A DNA stretch of 64,000 nt from Paracoccus jeotgali (GTDB taxonomy: Bacteria > Pseudomonadota > Alphaproteobacteria > Rhodobacterales > Rhodobacteraceae), in assembly GCF_002865605.1 (NCBI RefSeq), contig NZ_CP025583.1, forward strand, positions 2,150,501-2,214,500, given 5' to 3'. A model generated the notes under the pieces. It ran no database searches, was not told the origin of the DNA, and saw only the letters and a list, made by a program, of their open reading frames with translations. Positions 54,593 to 63,432 of this stretch are shown here, piece by piece (the first letter of the stretch is position 1; every line of letters starts with the position of its first letter). The translations under genes and the position numbers were made by a program.

Positions 54593-56032
54593 ATGACACG
54601 CGACGGGCCATTCAGCCATTCGCCTCTGGCGCTTGCACTAGGTATCGGGCTGATCTGCGCCGGGCCCGCTCTTTCTGCCGAAGGCGACCCGGACGCGCGC
54701 CTGATCGAAGAGGGCGAATACATCGCCCGCGCCGGCGGCTGCATGTCCTGCCACGGCGAGGATCTGGCCGGCGGCTATGTCATCGACTCGCCCATGGGCG
54801 AGATCGTGGCGACGAATATCAGCCCCTCGGTCGAATACGGGATCGGCGATTATGACCGCGCCGATCTGGAACGTGTGCTGCGCGATGGCGTGGCGCCGGA
54901 CCACCGCCTGTATCCGGCGATGCCGTTCGCGTCCTATCGCGGGATGCGCGACGACGACATCACCGCGCTCTACACCTGGCTGATGGATCAGCCCCCGGTC
55001 GAGCGGCCGCTGACGCAAAAGACCGACCTGCCTTTCCCCTTCAACATCCGCACCGGCATGGGCCTGTGGTCTGCCGTGGCGCTGGGTGAGACCGACCGCA
55101 TCCTGCAAGACGATCCGCAGATTCAGCGCGGCGCCTATCTGGTCGATCATCTCGGCCATTGCGGCGAATGTCACACGCCCCGCAACGCGCTGTTCGCCAT
55201 GGACCAGTCCCGCTATCTGCAGGGCGCCATGATCGATGGCTGGCTGGCCCCCAACCTGACCGGCGACCCGGTTCTTGGCATGGGCGCCTGGTCGACCGAG
55301 GCGATTGTCGATTACCTGCGCGACGGCCACTCGATGAACGTGGCGCAAGCCGCGGGGCCGATGGGCGATCTGGTGGAACACGCCACCAGCCATCTGCATG
55401 AGGACGACCTGACCGCCATCGCCGTCTATCTGCAGGCGCTGCCCTCGGGCCGCGACGCGGACGAGGCGACGCCGACGCAAGCGGCCTTCCTCGCCCCCGA
55501 GCAGGGGCGCAAGCCGACGGTGCTGTATAATCAGATCCGCACCGAACTGGCCGAGGCCGTCCAGCGCACCGACCTGACCCCGGTTCAGGCGCAATATCTG
55601 GACAAATGCGCCGCCTGTCACGGCGTCGACGGGAACGGCCAGCCCTCGGCCTATTACCCGCCCCTGCAGGACAATCTGGCGCTGCGCCGCCCCGATCCCA
55701 CGAACCTCGTGCAGGTGCTGGTCCACGGCATCAGCGCCCGCACGCTTTACCGCGCACCCGGGATGCCCGGATTCGCGGACGAGATGGACAACGCCGAGAT
55801 CGCCACCATGGCCAATTACCTGCGCGTCACCTGGGGCGGGCATCAGGACAGCCAGATCACCGCCGACGACGTGGCCGCGATCCTTGAAGGACAGGACCCG
55901 CCCCTGCTGGTCCGGCTGGCCCCGCCGCTGGCCTGGGCTGGCATCATCATCCTGCTGGCCCTGATCGGCTGGATCGTATGGCTGGTCATGCGCCGCCGCA
56001 ACAACACCCCCGCACAGGAGCCGACGCCATGA
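54593..56032 (+). CDS. membrane-anchored tri-heme cytochrome c
   Basis: 479 residues from the second of two ATGs; GAGGGGAG abuts the first (54584) but is 9 bases from this one. A signal peptide (about 1-30) is followed by three cytochrome c domains with heme sites CMSCH (50-54), CGECH (190-194) and CAACH (339-343). A C-terminal membrane helix (about 445-467) ends in a basic cytoplasmic tail. The layout is that of the AdhB-type cytochrome subunit of membrane alcohol and other dehydrogenases, which pass electrons from a periplasmic dehydrogenase to ubiquinone. Here the partner gene, overlapping by 4 bases, is a FAD amine oxidase, so it probably drains that enzyme. Confidence 0.92.
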   Translation: MTRDGPFSHSPLALALGIGLICAGPALSAEGDPDARLIEEGEYIARAGGCMSCHGEDLAGGYVIDSPMGEIVATNISPSVEYGIGDYDRADLERVLRDGVAPDHRLYPAMPFASYRGMRDDDITALYTWLMDQPPVERPLTQKTDLPFPFNIRTGMGLWSAVALGETDRILQDDPQIQRGAYLVDHLGHCGECHTPRNALFAMDQSRYLQGAMIDGWLAPNLTGDPVLGMGAWSTEAIVDYLRDGHSMNVAQAAGPMGDLVEHATSHLHEDDLTAIAVYLQALPSGRDADEATPTQAAFLAPEQGRKPTVLYNQIRTELAEAVQRTDLTPVQAQYLDKCAACHGVDGNGQPSAYYPPLQDNLALRRPDPTNLVQVLVHGISARTLYRAPGMPGFADEMDNAEIATMANYLRVTWGGHQDSQITADDVAAILEGQDPPLLVRLAPPLAWAGIIILLALIGWIVWLVMRRRNNTPAQEPTP

Positions 56033-57624
56033 CCTTTTCGACCCCGACCAGACGACAATTGCTGGCGATGATCGGCAAGGTTGCGGGCAGCGCGGCGATG
56101 TATCAGGCGATGACCTCGATGGGCTTCGCGGCCGAATCCGAATACCGCGACGGCGTCTCGCTGCAAGGCCCCAGAGGCGGCAAGAAGGTGCTGATCCTGG
56201 GCGCAGGCATCGCCGGCATGTGCGCAGCCTACGAGCTGCGCAAGGCCGGATACGAGGTCAAGATCCTCGAATACCAGAACCGCCATGGCGGCCGGGTGAT
56301 GACCATTCGCGGCGGCGATCGCTATACCGATCTGGCCGGCGACGTCATCGACTGCGACTTTGAAAGCGACGGCTATCTGAACCCAGGCCCGTGGCGGCTG
56401 CCGATCCACCACTATGCCGTTTTCGATTACTGCCGCGAGCTGAACATCCCCATCGAGCCGTTCGTGATGAAGAACGACAAGGCCTATCTGCACTCGCAAC
56501 ACGCCTTTGGCGGCAAGCCGCAGCGCGTGGGCCATGTGGAAAAGGACATCCGCGGCAATGTCTCGGAACTGCTGGCCAAGGCGGTCAACCAAGGCGCGCT
56601 GGACGAGGCGGTGTCGCTGGAGGACCGCGAAAAGCTGCTGGAAGGGCTGCGCGACTGGGGGGTTCTGGACAAGGATCTGCGGTACCGCAGCACCGAGGCG
56701 TTGGGCGAATATCGCGGCTGGGACGTGCTGCCGGGCGGCGGGCTGATGCCGGAAAAAGAGCCCTCGACCCCGATGGACCTGTCGCCGCTGCTGCAGTCGG
56801 GGCTGTGGAACCAGATCCTGAACTTCAACAGCTACGAACATGAATCCCCCATGTTCGAGCCGGTCGGCGGCATGGACGGCATCGCCGACGGCTTTCACCG
56901 TCAGGTCGGCAGCGTGATCCAGTATGGCGCCCGCGTCACCCGCATCCAGCAGGGCGATGACGGCGTCACCGTCAGCTATGAAGACGGCGGCCGCGGCGGC
57001 GAGCTGCGTCAGGAAAGCGCCGATTGGTGCATCTGCACGATCCCGCTGTCGGTGCTGGCGCAGTTGCAGGTCGATTGCTCGGACAAGCTGCGCAAGGCCA
57101 TCGGCGCGGTGCCCTATGCCTCGGCCTTCAAGGTCGCGCTGGAATTCCGCCGCCGCTTCTGGGAGGAGGACGACTGGATCGCGGGCGGCATCAGCTATAC
57201 CGACCTGCCCATCGTCCAGATCGCCTATCCCAGCCACGGCTTTTTCACCAAGGGGCCGGCGGTGATCCAGGCGGCCTATGACACCTATACCGCCGGCCGG
57301 AACTACACCTACACATGGTCCAGCCTGTCGAACGAGGAACGGATCGCCGCGGCGCTGCATTACGGCCGCCAGATCCACCCGCAATACGACACCGAGTTCA
57401 TGTCGGGCGTGTCCTGGGCATGGCACCGGGTGCCGTGGACGCTGGGATGTTATGGCCAGTGGACCGAGGATCTGCGCCGGGCGCATTACGAAACGCTCTG
57501 CGAGATCGACAACCGGCTGGTGCTGGCGGGCGAGCATTGCTCTCATATCCCCGCCTGGATCGAAGGCGCGCTGCTGTCGGCGCTGGATACCGTCAGCCGG
57601 CTGGACCAACGGGAGAATGCGTGA
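56029..57624 (+). CDS. Tat-exported FAD-dependent amine oxidase/dehydrogenase
   Basis: 531 residues. A twin-arginine signal peptide (RR at 8-9, TRRQLL; end near 35) precedes a flavin amine oxidase fold. The dinucleotide motif GAGIAG is at 58-63, the GGR motif at 87-89, and the C-terminal FAD signature in LAGEHCSHIPAWIEGALLSA. It resembles L-amino-acid oxidases and monoamine oxidases, but no motif fixes the substrate. Made between a tri-heme and a mono-heme cytochrome c by 4- and 1-base overlaps, it likely passes electrons to heme c in the periplasm rather than to oxygen, as known for nicotine oxidoreductase with its cytochrome. Export needs TatABC, encoded at 7.1-8.8 kb. Confidence 0.9.
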   Translation: MTFSTPTRRQLLAMIGKVAGSAAMYQAMTSMGFAAESEYRDGVSLQGPRGGKKVLILGAGIAGMCAAYELRKAGYEVKILEYQNRHGGRVMTIRGGDRYTDLAGDVIDCDFESDGYLNPGPWRLPIHHYAVFDYCRELNIPIEPFVMKNDKAYLHSQHAFGGKPQRVGHVEKDIRGNVSELLAKAVNQGALDEAVSLEDREKLLEGLRDWGVLDKDLRYRSTEALGEYRGWDVLPGGGLMPEKEPSTPMDLSPLLQSGLWNQILNFNSYEHESPMFEPVGGMDGIADGFHRQVGSVIQYGARVTRIQQGDDGVTVSYEDGGRGGELRQESADWCICTIPLSVLAQLQVDCSDKLRKAIGAVPYASAFKVALEFRRRFWEEDDWIAGGISYTDLPIVQIAYPSHGFFTKGPAVIQAAYDTYTAGRNYTYTWSSLSNEERIAAALHYGRQIHPQYDTEFMSGVSWAWHRVPWTLGCYGQWTEDLRRAHYETLCEIDNRLVLAGEHCSHIPAWIEGALLSALDTVSRLDQRENA

Positions 57625-58361
57625 TGCGTTGCTTGCTCGCCTTGCTGAGCCTGTCGCTTGCCGCCCCTGCCTTCGCGCAGGACGCGCCGGTCGTCGGCCC
57701 CGAATCCCCCACCCGGCCCGTCGAGTCGGCGCAATCCGGCACCCCGCCCGCGCCTGACAGCCTGGATGGCGCTGCCTCGCGGAACGGAGCGGCTGAGGCG
57801 GAACGGATGAACGGCAGCGACCCTGCCGCGCCGCGCGGTGAGGCGCCGCGCGATCCGCAACCCGCTGCCGCCGACGCGCAGGACGCGACCGCCTCCGGCG
57901 CAGCGAACGGTGCCCAGTCCCGCAAAAGCTCCGGCTTCGTCACCATCCCCGGCCCGCCGAAGGCGCGCGCGCAGGACCAACAGGCGCGGAAAGAGATCGT
58001 GCGCTCTGGCCCGATGCTGGACGCGATCCTCGCCGAGTTCTCGCAGCAGGGGCATCGCTTTACCCAGACCGATGGACGCGCGCTCTATCAGACCACCTGC
58101 CGCGCCTGTCACATGGAAGACGGCAAGGGGGCCGAGGGCGCGGGCGCCTATCCGCCGCTGGCCGGAAACCCCAAGCTGCGCTCGCGGCACTTCGTGATCG
58201 ACGTATTGGTGACCGGCTATCACGGCATGCCGCGCTTTGGTGACCAGTTCGACGATGAACGCGTGGCCGCCGTCACCAATTATATCCGCACCCATTTCGG
58301 CAACAGCTACAGCGACGAGGCCACCGCCGCCGACGTCGCCGCCCTTCGCGGCGGAAACTAG
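57624..58361 (+). CDS. secreted mono-heme cytochrome c
   Basis: 245 residues. A signal peptide (1-19, APAFAQ) is followed by an about 90-residue Pro/Ala-rich low-complexity linker (20-110) and a class I cytochrome c domain with CRACH at 159-163. A candidate distal methionine is in YHGMPRFGD. Likely the soluble or tethered electron carrier of the amine oxidase upstream (overlap of one base, TGATG). The linker could let the heme domain reach between partners. The gene ends 9 bases from the convergent tctA stop. Confidence 0.9.
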   Translation: MRCLLALLSLSLAAPAFAQDAPVVGPESPTRPVESAQSGTPPAPDSLDGAASRNGAAEAERMNGSDPAAPRGEAPRDPQPAAADAQDATASGAANGAQSRKSSGFVTIPGPPKARAQDQQARKEIVRSGPMLDAILAEFSQQGHRFTQTDGRALYQTTCRACHMEDGKGAEGAGAYPPLAGNPKLRSRHFVIDVLVTGYHGMPRFGDQFDDERVAAVTNYIRTHFGNSYSDEATAADVAALRGGN

Positions 58362-58370
58362 ACGGCGGAG

Positions 58371-59873
58371 CTAGACAGCGGGCCGGGCCTCACGCCGCGC
58401 CCGGATGGCCCGCCACGCGGAATGGGTCAGCAACAGCGCGGTGCCGATGACGAAAACCGCCGCGATGGGGCGCTCCAGAAAGGTCATCGGGTCCCCGCGC
58501 GAGATTAGCAGCGCCCGGCGCAGGTTCGTCTCGATCAGCGGGCCCAGCACGAAACCCAGCAGCAGCAGCGCCGGGCTGAACCGCGCCAGCGTCAGCGCAT
58601 AGCCGGCGGCCCCGATGGCGGCGACCATCAGGATGTCGAAGCTCGCCCCCCGCACCGACCAGACCCCCAGACAGACAAAGACCAGAATCGCCGGATACAG
58701 CCAGCGGAACGGCAGGCGCAGCATCGACACCCACAGCCCGATCAGCGGCAGGTTCAGGATCAGCAGCAGCAGGTTGCCGATGCCAAAGCTCGCCACCAGC
58801 CCCCAGAACATGTCGGGCCGGGCCTGCAGCATCATCGGGCCGGGCTGCACGCCGTGGATGACCAGCGCGCCCAGCATCAGCGCCATGATCGGGTCGCCCG
58901 GTATCCCCAGCGTCAGCGTCGGCACGAAGGCGGTGATCGCGGCGGCGTTGTTGGCCGATTCCGGGCCGGCCACGCCCTCGACCGCGCCCTTGCCGAACCG
59001 CTCGGGCTCACGCGCGATGCGGCTCTCCATGCCATAGGACAGGAACGAGGACAGCGTCGATCCCGTCCCCGGCAGCGCCCCGAAAAAGCTGCCCAGTGCC
59101 GCCCCGCGCAGCGTCGGCATCGGCATCCGGCGCAGATCGTCGCGGGTCGGGATCAAGGCGCGCAGTGCCACATGGGGCGGCGGACCGGTCCGCTCGGCCT
59201 GGCGGATATTGCCGATCACCTCGGCCACGCCGAACAGCCCCATCGCCAGCGCGACAAGGTTGATCCCGTCCAGCAATTGCGTCTGCCCGAAGGTGAACCG
59301 CTGCACGCCCGAGTTCACGTCCGTCCCCACGCAGCCCAGGATCATCCCCAGCACCACCATCGCCAGCCCCTTGGCCGCGCTGCCCGACCCGATGGTCGAG
59401 GCCGCGACCAGCCCCAGCACCATCATCGCCGCGTAATCCGCCGCGCCAAAGGCCGTGGCCGCCCGCGACAGCATCCCCGACAGCGTGACCAGCACCGCGA
59501 TCCCGATCATCGAGCCGGTAAAGCTCGACATCATCGACACGAACAGCGCCACCCCGGCCCGGCCCTGCTGGGCCATGGGATAGCCGTCCAGCGTCGTGAC
59601 CGCCGATTGCGGCGTCCCCGGCAGGCGCAGCAGGATCGACGCCACCGCGCCCCCGTACTGAGAGCCGTAATAGACCCCTGCCAGCATGATCAGCGCGCTT
59701 TCCGGGCTGATGTAATAGGTGATCGGCAGCAGCAGCGAGATGGTGGCCATGGCCCCGATCCCCGGCAACACGCCGACAAAGGTGCCCAGGACCACGCCCA
59801 GCACGCACCAGACCAGCACCTCGGGCGAGGTGGCGACGGCAAGGCCGTGCAGGAACCCGTCCAGCCCGCTCAT
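58371..59873 (-). CDS. tripartite tricarboxylate transporter, TctA permease
   Basis: 500 residues from the ATG at 59873 (MSGLDGFLHGLAV). About twelve membrane helices, with family motifs GVLPGIGAMATISLLLPITY, YYGSQYGGAVASILLRLPGTP and the second-half repeat FGALPGTGSTLSSFLSYGME. The large permease of a TTT system, which imports carboxylates with help from a periplasmic binding protein. The start overlaps tctB by 4 bases. The substrate is not evident. Confidence 0.95.
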   Translation of the reverse strand: MSGLDGFLHGLAVATSPEVLVWCVLGVVLGTFVGVLPGIGAMATISLLLPITYYISPESALIMLAGVYYGSQYGGAVASILLRLPGTPQSAVTTLDGYPMAQQGRAGVALFVSMMSSFTGSMIGIAVLVTLSGMLSRAATAFGAADYAAMMVLGLVAASTIGSGSAAKGLAMVVLGMILGCVGTDVNSGVQRFTFGQTQLLDGINLVALAMGLFGVAEVIGNIRQAERTGPPPHVALRALIPTRDDLRRMPMPTLRGAALGSFFGALPGTGSTLSSFLSYGMESRIAREPERFGKGAVEGVAGPESANNAAAITAFVPTLTLGIPGDPIMALMLGALVIHGVQPGPMMLQARPDMFWGLVASFGIGNLLLLILNLPLIGLWVSMLRLPFRWLYPAILVFVCLGVWSVRGASFDILMVAAIGAAGYALTLARFSPALLLLGFVLGPLIETNLRRALLISRGDPMTFLERPIAAVFVIGTALLLTHSAWRAIRARREARPAV

Positions 59874-60304
59874 CGGCGCGGCCACAGCGGCAGGTTCATG
59901 GCCAGCGCCAGATGAAAGACGCCGACGGCGATGACGCAGACGCCGCAGCCCAGCAGCAGCCGCCACAGGATGCCGCCCCGCGGCGCTGCGGCCGAGGCGA
60001 CCAGCACGCTGACGAAGGTGGTCAGGACCAGGCCCAGCCGCTCGACCCCCAGCGCAAAGATCACGATGGCCGACAGCACCGCCACCAGTTCCGGCAGCGC
60101 GGGCCGAGGCATCAACTGGCCGCCGCGCAGCAGCGCCACGCTGCCGCCCAGCAGCGCCAGCGCCAGCCCCAGACCCAGCGGGAAAAAGCCCGGCCCCATG
60201 CGGCGCGGGGTGCCGATGTCATAATGCAGCGCCGCATATCCGGCCACCGCCAAGCCAATCGCGGCCAGGATTGCCCCGGCCGCGAGATCCTGTCTGTCCT
60301 GCAT
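59870..60304 (-). CDS. tripartite tricarboxylate transporter, TctB small permease
   Basis: 144 residues with four membrane helices. The motif GTPRRMGPGFFPLGLGLAL is the TctB signature. Partner of TctA in the membrane complex. 4-base overlap with tctA and 5 bases after the tctC stop. Confidence 0.93.
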   Translation of the reverse strand: MQDRQDLAAGAILAAIGLAVAGYAALHYDIGTPRRMGPGFFPLGLGLALALLGGSVALLRGGQLMPRPALPELVAVLSAIVIFALGVERLGLVLTTFVSVLVASAAAPRGGILWRLLLGCGVCVIAVGVFHLALAMNLPLWPRR

Positions 60305-60309
60305 CTGCC

Positions 60310-61281
60310 CTACTTTGCGTCGACGCGGTCCAGCACCGCGCCCCAGACCTGCGTATCATCCTTGATCCGCGCGGCCAGCTCGTCAGCCGAGCCGCCCACG
60401 GCCACCCAGCCCATATCCAGCAGCTTGCCCTGCACCTCGGGGTCAGCGAGGATCTCGTTGATCTCGGTGTTCAGCCGCTCGACAATGGCCGGATCGGTGC
60501 CGGCGGGCGCGATGAAGGCGTTCCACAGCTCGGCGCGGAAATCATCGGGCAGACCCGCCTGCCCCGCCATGACCAGGACGTCGGGGATCTGCGCGAAGGG
60601 CTCGGCCGAGGTCACGCCCAGCATCTTCATGTTGCCGGCCTCGACATGCCCCATCGCGGCCGAGGGCGCCATGAAGCCGGACTCGATCTCGTTCCCGATG
60701 ATCGCGGTCGTCACCTCGGCGTAAGAGGTAAAGGGGATGTGCAGCATCTCGACCCCGGCGCGGTCGGCGAACAGCTCCGCCGTCAGATGCGCGCCCGACC
60801 CCTGCCCGACCGAGCCATAGCTCAGCGCCTCGGGTTCGGCCTTGGCGGCCTCGATGAAACCGGCCAGATCGTCCGGCCCGTCCTTGCCCACCGCCAGCAC
60901 CAGCGGCGAGGTCGCGATCAGCGTGACAGGGGCGATGTCGGCCTCGACATCATAACCCAGATCGGCGACCAGCCGGGGCGAGGTGGTCAGCGGGCCGTTG
61001 ATGGTGGTGCCGAAATTATGCCCGTCATCCTTGGCCGCGAGCATCTGCTGAATGCCGATGACGCCGCCCGCGCCGGGCTTGTTCTCGATCACCACCGGCT
61101 GGCCCAGACGCTCGGCCAGCGGCTCGGTCACGATCCGCGCCAGCAGGTCGGGCGAAGAGCCGGCGGGGAAGCCGACATAGACGTGAACCGGCTGCGTGGG
61201 CCAGGCATCCTGCGCGGCCACGGACCCCGCGATCAGGGCAGAGGCGCAGGCCATGGCGGCGATCTTCAGGCGGTTGGTCAT
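60310..61281 (-). CDS. tripartite tricarboxylate transporter, TctC binding protein
   Basis: 323 residues from the ATG at 61281. A signal peptide (1-23, SVAAQ) precedes a Bug-family receptor fold (TQPVHVYVGFPAGSSPDLLARI, QPVVIENKPGAGGVIGIQQM, LSYGSVGQGSGAHLTAELF). Bug proteins bind organic acids or other small molecules with an apolar substrate pocket; specificity cannot be read here. First gene of tctC-tctB-tctA. Confidence 0.95.
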   Translation of the reverse strand: MTNRLKIAAMACASALIAGSVAAQDAWPTQPVHVYVGFPAGSSPDLLARIVTEPLAERLGQPVVIENKPGAGGVIGIQQMLAAKDDGHNFGTTINGPLTTSPRLVADLGYDVEADIAPVTLIATSPLVLAVGKDGPDDLAGFIEAAKAEPEALSYGSVGQGSGAHLTAELFADRAGVEMLHIPFTSYAEVTTAIIGNEIESGFMAPSAAMGHVEAGNMKMLGVTSAEPFAQIPDVLVMAGQAGLPDDFRAELWNAFIAPAGTDPAIVERLNTEINEILADPEVQGKLLDMGWVAVGGSADELAARIKDDTQVWGAVLDRVDAK

Positions 61282-61481
61282 GTCGGTTCCCTTCGCGGCT
61301 TGAATGTCCCTGCCACTAGTGCCGACCGAACCCCCTGCGGTCAAGGGATCAGGGGGGGGTGGGCAGTCGGCTTGCGCGCACCCGCACCACGGGGGGACCG
61401 CACCATGGTCGCACCTATGGGTGTAAACGGATGGCCGCCGCACAGCGGTTTGATCCGGTCTCCCTTCCCCCAGTCAGACGC

Positions 61482-63422
61482 CTATGGCTTGCGCATCCGC
61501 TCCTTGGGATCGACCGGCTCCACGTCGGGGCGCGGCGGCATGTCGCCGTCGCCCAGCTGGGCCGAGGCGCGGCGCGTGGGCTTGGCGGGCGGCAGGTCGG
61601 GGTCCTCGGGCAGTTCCACGTCGGGGCGGATCGGGTCGGCGGGCAGCACGATGACATCGGGCGCCTTGGTGTCAGCCTTCGGTCCGGCCTTCACCACGAC
61701 CTTCTTGCCCGCGGGGGCCTCGGCCGCGGGGGCGGGCTTTGCCGGATCGGCCGCGGGCGGCGCTGCGGGCGGGGCCGCTTTCGTGGGCGCCTCGTCGCGG
61801 TTCACCGGCTTTGCCTCCTCGGCCCGCACCGTCTCAGGCTTGGGGGGCGTCGCGGGCGGCATGGTGATTTCCGGGTCGGTGATGGTGCGCGAGGGTTCAT
61901 CCTCGAAATCCGATTCGCGCGGCACCATGCCCGGCGCGACATTCGGCGCGACCGGCCGGACCGGGGCGGGGCGCGGCTGCGGTGCGGGCGGGTCGATGGC
62001 GACCGGGGCCGATCCGGCCTCGGCCGGCGGTTCGCCCGGTGCGCGCTTGCCGATCAGCAGCGGCAGCAGTTCGGCCCCCGTCGTCGCGGCGGGGCTGCGC
62101 GGATGGGGCGGCTCGCGCCAGCTCAGCGTGTCGAAACCGCCGCAATGGGCGCAGACCGGCGCCCAATCCTCCATCACGCCCTCGCATTTGTCGCAGACCC
62201 ATTGCGGCCCGCGCGAGGCGCCCATCGCCTTGACCAGCCAAGCGCGGACGGCGGTGTCGTCGGCGCCCTCGCCACGCTCGATCGCGGCCATAATCGCCAG
62301 CGAACGGGTCGTCGGGTGGGTCTCCGCCAGATCGCCCAACGCACGGCGGGCGGCGGGGAAATCCTCGGCCGCGAGCAGCAGTTCGGCGCGCAGCAGCCGG
62401 GTTTCCTCGGCGTCGGGATTGCGCTTCATCAGCGCCTCGAAGCGGCGCAGACGCTGGGTCGGCGTCTCGTCGGGGACAAGCGCGGCATAGGCCTCGGCCA
62501 GATCGGGATGGGGGCGCACCGACCACGCCTTTTCCAGTAGACGCTCCGCATTGCGGCGGTCCTTCTGATCGGCATAGGTCCGCGCCGCCAGCACCACGGC
62601 GGGCACCAGATCGGGCGAGGCCTTGGCGGCCGAAATCGCCGCCTCGCGCGCCGAGATCGAGTTCCCCTGCGCCAGCACGTCGCGCGCCTCTTGCAGGGCC
62701 AGCACGGCGTCGCGGCGGATATGGACATCCTGCGGCAACTCGCCCTGACGGCGCTTGTCCTTCAGCACGCTGCGCGCGCCCTTCCAGTCGCCCTCGCGCG
62801 TGGACAGCTGCAACAGCGTGTCCTGAATCCCCACGTGGCGGGGCTTGAGCGCATAGGCCTGTTGCGCCAGTTGCAGCGCGGATTGCGTGTCGCCACGGTC
62901 GAGCCGCTGGCGCATCAGCCCGCGCACGCCGACAAAGCGGGTGCGGTCATCGACCAGCATCTCGCGGTAGACCGCCTCGGCCCGCTGATCGTCGCCTGCG
63001 GTTTCCGCCGCCTGTGCCGCCAGCAGCCGGGTCGCGTAAAGATCGCCCAGATATTTCTCGGCCCGCCGGGCCTGATCCTGCGCCTGCCGCCCCTCGCCCG
63101 AGGCCACGGCCAGCAGCCCCTGCGACAGCGCCTCGATGCCCTTTTCGCGGCGCGAGCGGGCGAAATAGCGGTTGATCGCGGTTTCGTCACCCATGACGAA
63201 GCGCAGGAACGCCCAGATCATGCCCAGCAGCTTGATGATCGCCCATGATGCCAGCATCAGCGCCGCGACCACCGCCACGGTCTGGATCGGACCCAGCGTG
63301 TATTCGGTGCCGGCAAAGACGATGCGCAGCCCATCGGCCTGCGCGGACAGCGCGTTCAAGCCCAGCGCCACGGCCAGGATGATGGCGAAGAACAGAAGGA
63401 TTTTCAGAAGCGAGGCGAGCAT
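61482..63422 (-). CDS. hemY: HemY-type TPR membrane protein with C-terminal zinc knuckle
   Basis: 646 residues. Two N-terminal membrane helices (about 4-22 and 48-72) with the HemY pattern GMIWAFLRFVMGDETAINRYF precede TPR repeats (about 90-390). A CxxC pair (Cys410/413 and Cys424/427: WVCDKCEG...CAHCGGFDTLSW) follows, then a Pro-rich tail of about 190 residues. HemY genes lie by heme genes in many proteobacteria but the protein's role is not firmly known; it is not protoporphyrinogen oxidase. The cysteine knuckle is like that of LapB (YciM), which controls LPS synthesis. Ten bases downstream of the Mic60-like gene. Confidence 0.9.
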   Translation of the reverse strand: MLASLLKILLFFAIILAVALGLNALSAQADGLRIVFAGTEYTLGPIQTVAVVAALMLASWAIIKLLGMIWAFLRFVMGDETAINRYFARSRREKGIEALSQGLLAVASGEGRQAQDQARRAEKYLGDLYATRLLAAQAAETAGDDQRAEAVYREMLVDDRTRFVGVRGLMRQRLDRGDTQSALQLAQQAYALKPRHVGIQDTLLQLSTREGDWKGARSVLKDKRRQGELPQDVHIRRDAVLALQEARDVLAQGNSISAREAAISAAKASPDLVPAVVLAARTYADQKDRRNAERLLEKAWSVRPHPDLAEAYAALVPDETPTQRLRRFEALMKRNPDAEETRLLRAELLLAAEDFPAARRALGDLAETHPTTRSLAIMAAIERGEGADDTAVRAWLVKAMGASRGPQWVCDKCEGVMEDWAPVCAHCGGFDTLSWREPPHPRSPAATTGAELLPLLIGKRAPGEPPAEAGSAPVAIDPPAPQPRPAPVRPVAPNVAPGMVPRESDFEDEPSRTITDPEITMPPATPPKPETVRAEEAKPVNRDEAPTKAAPPAAPPAADPAKPAPAAEAPAGKKVVVKAGPKADTKAPDVIVLPADPIRPDVELPEDPDLPPAKPTRRASAQLGDGDMPPRPDVEPVDPKERMRKP

Positions 63423-63432
63423 GTTTGTTCCT

